NCBI GenBank assembly: GCA_902496645.1
Contig: CABVBR010000141.1
Span: 1 to 5,066, forward strand
From: an uncultured Collinsella sp.
GTDB lineage: Bacteria; Actinomycetota; Coriobacteriia; Coriobacteriales; Coriobacteriaceae
DNA length: 5,066 bases
Direction: 5' to 3'
In this document: piece after piece, positions 1-5,066 of the stretch
How positions within the stretch are numbered: the stretch's first letter is position 1
Layout: the number at the start of each line of letters is the position of its first letter
Translations under genes and position numbers: made by a program
Notes under the pieces: generated by a model
The model's input: only the letters and a program-made list of their open reading frames with translations
What the model was told of the DNA's origin: nothing
Databases searched by the model: none

Positions 1-865
1 CAACGAGGGCTCGATGAAGCTCGCGCGTCTGTACGCCAAGCGTGCTGGTAACGGTGGCAACACCATCGTGTGCATGCGCGGCGGCTTCCACGGCCGTACG
101 CTCGAGACCATTGCCGCCACCATGCAGGATTGGCTGCAGGATAGCTTCCGTCCGCTGCCGGGCGGTTTTGTGGCCTGCACGCCCAACGATGTCGACGAAC
201 TACGTTCGATCTTTAAGCAGCTGAGAAGCGAAATTTGTGCCGTGATGCTCGAGCCGATCCAGGGCGAGAGCGGTGTACACCCCATGACCGAGGAGTTTAT
301 GACGGCAGCGCGCGACCTGGCGCACGAGGTGGGCGCCGTTCTTATCGCCGACGAGGTCCAGTGTGGCATCTTCCGCTCCGGCAAGCCGTTTGCATTCCAG
401 ACCTATGGCGTGGAGCCCGACATCATGAGTCTTGCCAAGGGCATCGCCGACGGCGTCCCCATGGGCGCCGTGGTGGCAAAGAAAGAGATCGCCGACGTGT
501 TTAAGCCTGGTGACCACGGTTCGACCTTTGGCGGTAGCTGCTTGGCTGTCGCGGCGTGCGCCGCGACGCTCTCCGCGCTCGTGCGCGGCGATTATGCCGA
601 GCATGCTGCCAAGGTGGGTGCTTATATGGAGGCAAAACTCACCAAGCTGCCGCATGTGGTCGAGGCACGCGGTCGCGGCTTAATGCTCGGCTGCGATTTG
701 GATGACGCTGCGGGCGATGCACATGATATTGTTGCCCGCGCGCTGGCCGCCGGCGCCGTGATTAACGCTACTGGTGCCCACACGCTGCGTTTCCTGCCGC
801 CGCTCGTGTGCGAGGAAGCCGACGTGGACAGCCTGATCGAGATTTTGTCGGACGTTTTGGCCTAA
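1..865 (+). CDS. argD: Acetylornithine aminotransferase, 5'-truncated by window edge
   Basis: Class-III PLP-dependent aminotransferase. It interconverts N-acetylglutamate semialdehyde plus glutamate with N2-acetylornithine plus 2-oxoglutarate in cytoplasmic arginine biosynthesis. The reading frame is open to the left edge (first whole codon at base 2, reading NEGSMKLAR, the usual small-domain start of the family) and ends at TAA 863-865. About 287 residues are present against roughly 390-400 in the family, so about 100 N-terminal residues lie outside. Counting from the Met at base 14, visible motifs are GGFHGRTL (23-30), EPIQGESGV (80-88), IADEVQCG (111-118) with the PLP-ring Asp at about 113, SLAKGIADG (139-147) with the PLP Schiff-base Lys at 142, and STFGG (170-174). 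All key residues seen are intact. The motif DEVQCGIFRSGK differs slightly from the common DEVQTGxGRTGK. A related 4-aminobutyrate or ornithine aminotransferase is possible, but the length trend and motifs favour ArgD. A terminator follows at 891. Confidence 0.9.
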   Translation, partial: NEGSMKLARLYAKRAGNGGNTIVCMRGGFHGRTLETIAATMQDWLQDSFRPLPGGFVACTPNDVDELRSIFKQLRSEICAVMLEPIQGESGVHPMTEEFMTAARDLAHEVGAVLIADEVQCGIFRSGKPFAFQTYGVEPDIMSLAKGIADGVPMGAVVAKKEIADVFKPGDHGSTFGGSCLAVAACAATLSALVRGDYAEHAAKVGAYMEAKLTKLPHVVEARGRGLMLGCDLDDAAGDAHDIVARALAAGAVINATGAHTLRFLPPLVCEEADVDSLIEILSDVLA

Positions 866-890
866 CACAGCGCAATAACTCAATTTGGAC

Positions 891-950
891 CGGGTTCCGG
901 ACTGCGGACGTGCCATATGCGGCACGATTCAGCGGTCTGGAGCCCGTTTT
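891..950 (+). terminator. Rho-independent terminator of argD
   Basis: The 11-nt arm at 891-901 (cgggttccgga) pairs along its whole length with 936-946 (tctggagcccg), using two G-U wobbles, and is followed by TTTT at 947-950 and more T-rich sequence. The long loop contains a second perfect 6-bp hairpin, 909-914 (cgtgcc) with 921-926 (ggcacg). It lies 26 bases after the argD stop codon, where a terminator is expected. The branched shape and short T-run make it somewhat less typical than the other terminators here. Confidence 0.7.
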
Positions 951-1065
951 GTTATCGATTTACCATGGCCGGGATAGGCCGTGTGCAAAAAGTGGCAAAT
1001 ATGAGTACGGGCACTAACTTCGTAACATATAAATTAGGCGTTTTTAGATGAGTTGGGCCACATAT

Positions 1066-1102
1066 GTCCAGTTTTGCAGTAACTAAATTGGCTTAACTGG
1101 AC
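1066..1102. repeat. Perfect 8-bp hairpin inside the inverted-repeat element
   Basis: Arm 1066-1073 (gtccagtt) is exactly complementary to 1095-1102 (aactggac) with a 21-nt loop. It lies near the centre of the AT-rich segment enclosed by the 27-nt repeats. No T-run follows on either strand, so it is not an evident terminator. Confidence 0.5.
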
Positions 1103-1152
1103 TATCAGTCGTCGTTCTAATGTCGGATTTGCCTTTTATGACTTCGAAAACG

Positions 1153-1173
1153 CTGCTACCAAAAAGGTAGCAG
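1153..1173. repeat. Perfect 8-bp hairpin with A5 loop abutting the right inverted repeat
   Basis: Arm 1153-1160 (ctgctacc) pairs exactly with 1166-1173 (ggtagcag) around an AAAAA loop. Its last base is the first base of the right 27-nt repeat. The left repeat has no equivalent hairpin beside it. A T6 run at 1189-1194 is 15 bases after the stem, too far for a standard terminator, so I call it only a hairpin. Confidence 0.6.
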
Positions 1174-1214
1174 TACTCATATTTGGCATTTTTTGCACAT
1201 GGGTATTCGCCAAG

Positions 1215-1334
1215 GGTCCATTTCGCCGCCCGCTTTCGCTTCGTCGCTTCGCTCCTCGCGTGCTGCGCTGGAAAACGCTTCGCGTTTCCTCAGCTTCGCA
1301 CCCTTGCGGGTTCGAATCCCTCTGCGATGGGCCA
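1215..1334 (+). other. tRNA-like, self-complementary GC-rich element (possible tRNA remnant or structured RNA)
   Basis: The right end carries a T-arm look-alike: GGG-TTCGAAT-CCCTC at 1308-1322, identical over 15 nt to the T-arm core of the neighbouring tRNA-Val but on the opposite strand, followed 9 nt later by CCA at 1332-1334. A normal tRNA would have 8 nt (7 acceptor plus discriminator) before CCA, so there is one base too many. The ends pair: 1215-1220 (ggtcca) with 1328-1333 (tgggcc, one wobble), then 1223-1226 (tcgc) with 1324-1327 (gcga), skipping two bases. Inside, 1267-1294 forms a bulged hairpin topped by ttc. No convincing D-arm or anticodon arm was found, and 120 nt exceeds any normal tRNA. 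It may be a decayed tRNA, an integration scar or a separate RNA. Confidence 0.35.
1231..1260. repeat. Low-complexity cgctt-type tract
   Basis: Successive words cgctttcgctt, cgtcgctt and cgctcctcgcg give an imperfect short-period pyrimidine-rich repeat within the tRNA-like element. The related words gcttcgcg and agcttcgca continue at 1278-1299. It is unlike the codon-structured sequence of the neighbouring genes. Confidence 0.4.
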
Positions 1335-1366
1335 AAACAAAAACGGTCCCCTTGCGAGGACCGTTT
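1331..1366 (-). terminator. Rho-independent terminator of tRNA-Val
   Basis: Arms 1341-1349 (aaacggtcc) and 1358-1366 (ggaccgttt) are perfectly complementary over 9 bp with an 8-nt loop. Read on the minus strand, the hairpin is followed by a T-rich tail (TTGTTTTGG), as in an intrinsic terminator. It begins 10 bases after the encoded CCA of tRNA-Val, so this is very likely where that transcript ends. Confidence 0.8.
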
Positions 1367-1375
1367 CCAATTCAG

Positions 1376-1451
1376 TGGTGGGCGATGAGGGATTCGAACC
1401 CCCAGCCTTGTGCGTGTAAAGCACCTGCGCTAACCGTTGCGCCAATCGCCC
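1376..1451 (-). tRNA. tRNA-Val (anticodon UAC), with encoded CCA
   Basis: A complete 76-nt cloverleaf reads on the minus strand from base 1451. The acceptor stem GGGCGAT/ATCGCCC is perfect over 7 bp. The D-stem is GCGC/GCGC with loop AACGGTTA, and the anticodon loop TTTACAC has anticodon TAC (bases 1418-1416 on the complement), which reads GUA and other valine codons. The variable loop has 5 nt (AGGCT), and the T-arm is GGGGG-TTCGAAT-CCCTC with one G-U pair. Discriminator A73 and CCA are genomically encoded at 1379-1376. One oddity is that the first anticodon-stem pair (27-43) is a G-A mismatch. The gene lies 57 bases downstream of asnB on the same strand, with a promoter-like sequence at 1462-1489 and a terminator behind it. 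Confidence 0.96.
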
Positions 1452-1461
1452 GCAGGGATTG

Positions 1462-1489
1462 AGTATAGCGGAAACCCTGGGCTGTTCAC
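1462..1489 (-). promoter_or_regulatory. Putative promoter of tRNA-Val
   Basis: On the minus strand a good -10 box, TATACT (1467-1462), ends 10 bases before the tRNA 5' end. A weak -35 candidate, GTGAAC (1489-1484), lies 16 bases upstream of it. The placement would give a very short 5' leader on the tRNA precursor. The -35 box matches the consensus poorly, so the -10 position carries most of the weight. Confidence 0.5.
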
Positions 1490-1508
1490 CGCTAATTCAT
1501 AACGAAAC

Positions 1509-3377
1509 TTACGCGGCGACTTCGGCGCCCTTGTCCTCGTCGATAAAGAAGCGCTTGTACCAGATGAGGAACGTCAGCGTGGTATAGATCTTGCGCTGGT
1601 TGAGCGCGCGACCCTCAAAGTGATCGTTAAGCAGTTTCATGAGCGCATCGGTGTCAAAGAAATCGGCAGCCCACGGTGCGGTGAAGTATTCCTTTACGTA
1701 GTCGTAGTACTTTTGCTCGCGCAGCCAGAACTTGACCGGTACGGGGAAGCCCACCTTCTTGCGCGTTGCCCACTCGTCGGGCAGCGTGCGGTTGGCGGCG
1801 TGACGCAGGACGAGCTTGCAGCCTTCTTCGTTAACACGGTAGTTGGCGGGAATGTGCTCGGCAAACTCCATGACCTTCTTGTCCAGGAACGGGACGCGGA
1901 GCTCCAGAGAATGCGCCATGCACATCTTGTCGGCCTTGAGCAGAATGTCGCCCGGCAGCCACATGTTCATATCCAAATACTGTTTCTTGGAAAGCTCGCA
2001 GCAGTTGGGAACCTGCTTGTAGTACTCGGCGCACATCTCGGCGGCGTTCTTGCCGGTGTCATAAGCGGGCTTGAGCACCTCGTCGACCTCGGAGGGATCG
2101 AACACCTTTGCCTGACCCACATACCAGCGCTCGGGAACCTCGGCGCATTTCGTCAGGAAGTTGTGGCCCTTAAAGTAGGGGAGATGCTGAACGAGCGAGC
2201 CCAGGGCGCGACGTACGCCGAGCGGCACGCGCTTCTTAAAGGAGCGCATCTCGGGGGTGTCCTCGTACCACTCGTAGCCGGCAAACAGCTCGTCGGCACC
2301 CTCGCCCGAAAGGACGACGGTGACCTCCTCGGAAGCCATCTGCGCCAGATAGTACAGCGGCACGCTGGACAGGTTCGATTGCGGCTCGTCCATGTGATAC
2401 TGGATATCGGGCAGTGCATCGAAGAACTCGTCGGCGGTAATCATCTTGCGCACGTTCTTGATGCCCAGCTTGTCGGAAAGCTCGGCAGCGTAGTTGGTCT
2501 CGTTGAAGTTCTTGTAATCAAAGCCGACAGAATACGTGGTGTCGGGCATGAGACAGGCGGCAATGTAGCTGGAGTCCACGCCGCCAGAAAGGAACGAGCC
2601 CACCTTAACATCGGCGATTCGGTGTGCAGCGACGCTTTCGTGCACGACCTTGTCGCACTCGTCCACGTACTCCTCGAAGGTCTTGGAGTTGTCGTCGGTG
2701 AAGTCACAGCTCCAGTAACGCTTGATGTCCATGGTGTTGGTCGTCAGGTCATACGTAAAGCAATGCGCCGGGGCAAGCTTGAACACGCCCTTAAAGAAGG
2801 TCTCCTCCGTGGCGGGGAATTGCAGCGTCAGGTAGGGGCGCAGCGCGTCGTGGTTGACAGCCTTCTCAAACTTGGGATGGTCCAGGAAGCTCTTGATCTC
2901 GGAGCCAAACAGCAGCGAGCCATCGGATGCCTGGTAGTAATAGAACGGCTTGATACCAAAGATGTCACGAGCGCCAAAGAGTTTGTTCTTGTTCTGGTCG
3001 TGAATCACGAACGCGTACATGCCGCGCAGGCGGTTGACCAGGTCCTCGCCCCACTCCTCGTAACCGTGTACCAGGACCTCGGTATCGGCGTTGCAGTGGA
3101 AGGCGTAGCCGGCTGCCTCCAGCTCGGCGCGAAGCTCCTGGAAGTTGTAGATCTCTCCGTTGAAGACAATCGTCACCTTGCCGTCGTCGCTCGACATGGG
3201 CTGAGCTCCAGCTTCGGAAAGATCGAGAATCGAAAGACGACGGAAGCCAAGGGCAACGTTGTCAACGATATGCTGGCCGCCCATATCGGGACCACGGTGG
3301 ATGATGCGATTCATCATAGCCGTGAGAACCAGCTCACTCTGTTCATCTGTACCGGTAAAACCGACAAAACCGCACAT
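1509..3377 (-). CDS. asnB: Asparagine synthetase (glutamine-hydrolysing)
   Basis: Cytoplasmic enzyme that uses ATP and glutamine-derived ammonia to amidate aspartate to asparagine (EC 6.3.5.4). The 622-residue product is of typical AsnB length. The N-terminal class-II glutaminase domain (about 1-200) begins MCGFVGF with the catalytic Cys2, exposed once Met is removed. It shows HRGPD (27-31), RRLSI (46-50), FNGEIYN (72-78) and NADTE (96-100), which line the glutamine pocket. The synthetase domain (about 235-610) has the ATP pyrophosphatase loop SGGVDSS (264-270) and VLSGEGADELFAGY (355-368). The frame stays open upstream to an ATG at 3512, but the start at 3377 is chosen because Cys2 must be N-terminal and a good ribosome binding site (3384-3391) precedes it. 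The ATG at 3512 also lies inside the terminator hairpin. No broken motif is seen. A terminator upstream separates the gene from the transporter. Confidence 0.96.
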   Translation of the reverse strand: MCGFVGFTGTDEQSELVLTAMMNRIIHRGPDMGGQHIVDNVALGFRRLSILDLSEAGAQPMSSDDGKVTIVFNGEIYNFQELRAELEAAGYAFHCNADTEVLVHGYEEWGEDLVNRLRGMYAFVIHDQNKNKLFGARDIFGIKPFYYYQASDGSLLFGSEIKSFLDHPKFEKAVNHDALRPYLTLQFPATEETFFKGVFKLAPAHCFTYDLTTNTMDIKRYWSCDFTDDNSKTFEEYVDECDKVVHESVAAHRIADVKVGSFLSGGVDSSYIAACLMPDTTYSVGFDYKNFNETNYAAELSDKLGIKNVRKMITADEFFDALPDIQYHMDEPQSNLSSVPLYYLAQMASEEVTVVLSGEGADELFAGYEWYEDTPEMRSFKKRVPLGVRRALGSLVQHLPYFKGHNFLTKCAEVPERWYVGQAKVFDPSEVDEVLKPAYDTGKNAAEMCAEYYKQVPNCCELSKKQYLDMNMWLPGDILLKADKMCMAHSLELRVPFLDKKVMEFAEHIPANYRVNEEGCKLVLRHAANRTLPDEWATRKKVGFPVPVKFWLREQKYYDYVKEYFTAPWAADFFDTDALMKLLNDHFEGRALNQRKIYTTLTFLIWYKRFFIDEDKGAEVAA

Positions 3378-3383
3378 GCAAGA

Positions 3384-3391
3384 TCCTTTCT
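3384..3391 (-). promoter_or_regulatory. Ribosome binding site of asnB
   Basis: AGAAAGGA on the minus strand, 6 bases before the ATG at 3377. It fixes the MCGF start over the in-frame ATG 135 bases upstream. Confidence 0.75.
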
Positions 3392-3502
3392 GCTGACGGC
3401 TCAGGTGTACTGCCGCAAGGATTGTGGCAGCTGATGTCAAATAATCTTTACTATCATGCCAATCTTTTGTTTCGTGATAGGGCATAAGCACCGAGCGAAC
3501 CG
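3392..3502 (-). promoter_or_regulatory. asnB upstream leader/promoter region, no box assigned with confidence
   Basis: Since a terminator closes the upstream gene, asnB probably starts from a promoter here. A perfect TTGACA occurs on the minus strand (3440-3435), but no acceptable -10 box lies 16-18 bases after it. An AT-rich patch at 3438-3480 contains a 6-bp inverted repeat, ctatca (3451-3456) and tgatag (3475-3480), which could be an operator. I see no T-box antiterminator or other known riboswitch signature. Confidence 0.3.
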
Positions 3503-3547
3503 AAAAAACCACGGCCCGATCTTCAGACGAAGCGGCGGGCCGTGGTT
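3503..3547 (-). terminator. Rho-independent terminator of the ABC transporter gene
   Basis: Arms 3507-3517 (aaccacggccc) and 3537-3547 (gggccgtggtt) pair perfectly over 11 bp. The loop holds a nested 4-bp hairpin, cttc (3521-3524) with gaag (3529-3532). On the minus strand the stem runs into six T residues (complement of 3508-3503). It lies 21 bases after the stop codon of the transporter gene and upstream of asnB, so it should largely uncouple the two genes. Confidence 0.9.
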
Positions 3548-3568
3548 GCGAACGCTATGTACGAGCGG

Positions 3569-5066
3569 TTAGCGCTTGCTGCGCTCGGCGAGACGGTGCT
3601 CCACCTTGGTGACGATGTGGATGAGCGGAATCGTCACGACCAGATAGTAAAGTGCGGCGCAAATGTAGGGCGTAATGTTGCCCGTGGTGGCCGTGAGGTT
3701 TTTGGAGAACAGCATGAGCTCCATGACGCAAACGCTCGAAAGCAGCGACGTGTCCTTGTACAGCATGACGAACTCGCTGGTCATAGTCGGTATAGCGCAA
3801 CGTACGGCTTGCGGGATCACGATGCGCGACATAACTTGGGACCAAGTCATGCCAAGCGAGTAGGCAGCTTCCGATTGACCAGGCGGTACGCTCTCGATGC
3901 CGGCACGGAAAATCTCGGCAAGATAGGCCGAGCAGTTGATGGCTAGCACGCCAACGCCGAGCGGCAGATTGGGCACGTTGAGACCGATCATGGGGAACCC
4001 AAAGAACGCAATGTAGATCTGCAGGAAGAGCGGGGTTCCGCGCAGGACGTTGATGTATGTCACGGCGATGCCGCGCAGCATGCGACTATGACTGATTTTC
4101 ATAAAGGCAAACAGCAAGCCGATGGGGATGGCGAGCGGAAAACCGATGGCGGTCACGGCAAGTGCTATGCCCCAGCCCTTAAAGAGCGAGGCGATTGAGG
4201 TGACGACAATCTGCGGCTTGCAGAACATGCCCAAAAACGGGTTGGAGTTCCACGCGGCAACCCAAGGCTGGGCATCGAGCCAGGCGACGATTTCTTGCAC
4301 CATGGTGCTCTCCGAGACACTGATGGTGGGGCTCTCGGGAAGATCTCGCTTGTCGCCGTCGGCGACATAGCTGCCGGTGACGGCATAGGCACCCGCGTTG
4401 CTCGGGAATACGACGTCGGGGACGACGACGCGAATCTGTGCGCCGGCCGCGACGGGCTCGGCGAACTTGATGATGAGCCTTGAGCCGTCGAGCGAGCACG
4501 ATGCCTTGACGCTCGTCTGGTGAAGGCCGTCGAGCAGCGTGACCTTAACATCGGTGCTTTCAAATGACCCGCCCTCGGGCAACTCAAGCTCAATTTGCGA
4601 AACGTCGCCCTCGTCGCTACCCGTTGTCGCTTCCCAGGTCAGGCGGGTTGCGATGCCGCCGAGCACGCCGTTGCCGCCGTCTTCGTTTGACTTGGCGGTC
4701 GCCGAGGTGACGGCGAGTGAAGCGCCCGTCGCGTCCTCTGAGCTCGAGGCGTCCTCGTTATCGGACCCGCTCGTGGGTGCCATGCCAAACCACTTCTCGT
4801 ACAGTTTGTCATAGGCGCCGGAGCTCTTGATCTTGGCAAGGGCATCGTTGATGGCCTGTGTCAGCTCGGGGTTGTCTTTAGAGACGGCAATGCCAAACTG
4901 CTCGCCCGTCGGAACCTCTTTGATGATCTCCATACCGATAAAGGAGTTCGAAACCATCCACTGCTCAACGGGCAGATCGCATACGACCGCCTGGCACTGA
5001 CCACTCATGACGGCGGTGAAGGCTGCCGTCCAGTCGTCAAAGTTGACGGTGGTTGCCTGTGGCAGG
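3569..5066 (-). CDS. Amino-acid ABC transporter: substrate-binding/permease fusion, N-terminus outside window
   Basis: Membrane component of a polar amino-acid importer with its binding domain fused to the permease. The frame is open to the right edge (NFDDWTAAFTAVMSG reads on upstream of the Met at 5008), so the gene starts outside. Counting from that Met: 1-76 is the end of a family-3 solute-binding domain (GMEIIKEVPTGEQFGIAVSKDNPELTQAINDAL region, closing YEKWFGM). Residues 77-113 are an acidic, Ser/Ala-rich linker. Residues 114-232 form a beta-rich segment I cannot assign. From about 265 to 466 lies a HisM/GlnP-type permease with hydrophobic spans. Its ATPase-docking EAA loop is at 380-399 (EAAYSLG...IVIPQ), followed by the family motif LYKDTSLLS (416-424). 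Substrate specificity cannot be read, though glutamine or a similar amino acid is plausible. No ATPase gene follows; the gene ends at a terminator. No damage is seen. Confidence 0.88.
   Translation of the reverse strand, partial: LPQATTVNFDDWTAAFTAVMSGQCQAVVCDLPVEQWMVSNSFIGMEIIKEVPTGEQFGIAVSKDNPELTQAINDALAKIKSSGAYDKLYEKWFGMAPTSGSDNEDASSSEDATGASLAVTSATAKSNEDGGNGVLGGIATRLTWEATTGSDEGDVSQIELELPEGGSFESTDVKVTLLDGLHQTSVKASCSLDGSRLIIKFAEPVAAGAQIRVVVPDVVFPSNAGAYAVTGSYVADGDKRDLPESPTISVSESTMVQEIVAWLDAQPWVAAWNSNPFLGMFCKPQIVVTSIASLFKGWGIALAVTAIGFPLAIPIGLLFAFMKISHSRMLRGIAVTYINVLRGTPLFLQIYIAFFGFPMIGLNVPNLPLGVGVLAINCSAYLAEIFRAGIESVPPGQSEAAYSLGMTWSQVMSRIVIPQAVRCAIPTMTSEFVMLYKDTSLLSSVCVMELMLFSKNLTATTGNITPYICAALYYLVVTIPLIHIVTKVEHRLAERSKR

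Larger units (their letters stand above)
982..1199. repeat. 27-nt terminal inverted repeats bracketing an AT-rich 218-bp segment
   Basis: Bases 982-1008 are the reverse complement of 1173-1199 with 25 of 27 positions matching; the two mismatches fall near the middle (the word gtggc in the left copy against atgcc read from the right). Similarity stops at both ends of the 27 nt. The enclosed 164 bases are about 40% GC and contain two further hairpins. No target-site duplication is visible just outside the arms (ggccg on the left, tgggt on the right) and no transposase is encoded. It could be a small non-autonomous mobile element of MITE type, a pair of oppositely oriented binding sites for one regulator, or a structured RNA. 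The sequence alone does not decide between these. Confidence 0.65.
866..1375. other. Structured intergenic region between argD and tRNA-Val
   Basis: About 500 bases without a credible protein gene. From left to right it holds the argD terminator (891-950), a 27-nt inverted repeat bracketing an AT-rich core (982-1199), a GC-rich self-complementary stretch with tRNA-like 3' features (1215-1334), and the terminator hairpin behind tRNA-Val (1331-1366). Base composition changes abruptly: 1009-1172 is about 40% GC by hand count, well below the flanking genes, while 1223-1300 is dominated by cgctt-type words. Short open frames exist here but have no convincing ribosome binding site or recognisable protein. 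Confidence 0.7.

Noticed and set aside
200..655. 151-codon minus-strand frame within argD
   Set aside because: Antisense shadow of an intact, motif-rich aminotransferase gene.
1001..1051. 16-codon frame starting inside the left inverted repeat (MSTGTNFV...)
   Set aside because: No good ribosome binding site, very short, and no way to support it as a peptide from this sequence.
1231..1300. CRISPR-like array suggested by repeated cgctt words
   Set aside because: The words are short, irregular and without spacers of constant length, so this is low-complexity sequence rather than a repeat-spacer array.
970..1334. tmRNA (ssrA) ending in the T-arm and CCA at 1308-1334
   Set aside because: No matching acceptor 5' half, no Ala-type G-U pair and no tag reading frame were found at the expected distance upstream.
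1183..1462. Two short plus-strand frames ending in words like GDEGFEPP and MRDSNPQP
   Set aside because: These are well-known false translations across the antisense of tRNA genes. They run through the terminator and tRNA-Val and have no independent support.
1620..3434. 604-codon open frame on the plus strand opposite asnB
   Set aside because: It lies almost entirely antisense to a clear asparagine synthetase. Its product has the Leu/Val/Gly/His-rich look of a shadow frame in GC-rich DNA, with no recognisable motif or ribosome binding site.
3378..3512. 45-residue N-terminal extension of AsnB from the in-frame ATG at 3512
   Set aside because: The glutaminase nucleophile must be Cys2 at the mature N-terminus, a good ribosome binding site precedes 3377, and the upstream ATG lies within the terminator hairpin of the preceding gene.

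Overview
The window looks like chromosomal DNA from a fairly GC-rich bacterium. Codon choice (many third-position G/C), short intergenic gaps and gene content suggest a high-GC Gram-positive, and a Collinsella-like member of the Coriobacteriia is my best guess. That assignment is an inference from general resemblance, not something the sequence proves.

Layout. Bases 1-865 (+) hold the C-terminal three quarters of acetylornithine aminotransferase (argD), followed by a rho-independent terminator at 891-950. Bases 951-1375 hold no credible protein gene but are rich in structure: a 27-nt imperfect inverted repeat (982-1008 and 1173-1199) brackets an AT-rich segment of about 40% GC with its own hairpins. 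To its right is a GC-rich, self-complementary stretch (1215-1334) ending in a tRNA-like T-arm and CCA. A complete tRNA-Val (anticodon UAC, encoded CCA) lies on the minus strand at 1376-1451, with a promoter-like sequence in front of it and a terminator hairpin behind it. Next on the minus strand come glutamine-hydrolysing asparagine synthetase (asnB, 1509-3377), a strong terminator at 3503-3547, and the C-terminal part of an amino-acid ABC transporter protein (3569 to the right edge). In that protein an extracellular substrate-binding domain, an acidic linker, an unassigned beta-rich segment and a GlnP/HisM-type permease domain are fused in one chain.

How the parts fit. All three protein genes concern amino-acid nitrogen metabolism: transamination in arginine synthesis, glutamine-dependent asparagine synthesis, and uptake of polar amino acids, possibly glutamine or a relative. 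The terminator between the transporter and asnB suggests separate transcription. No clear terminator was found between asnB and tRNA-Val, so read-through into the tRNA is possible, though the tRNA has a plausible promoter of its own. argD converges on the tRNA/asnB side, and the unusual repeat-bearing intergenic region sits at this convergence.

The parts most worth a second look are the 982-1199 inverted-repeat element, the adjacent tRNA-like element (1215-1334), and the unassigned domain inside the transporter fusion.
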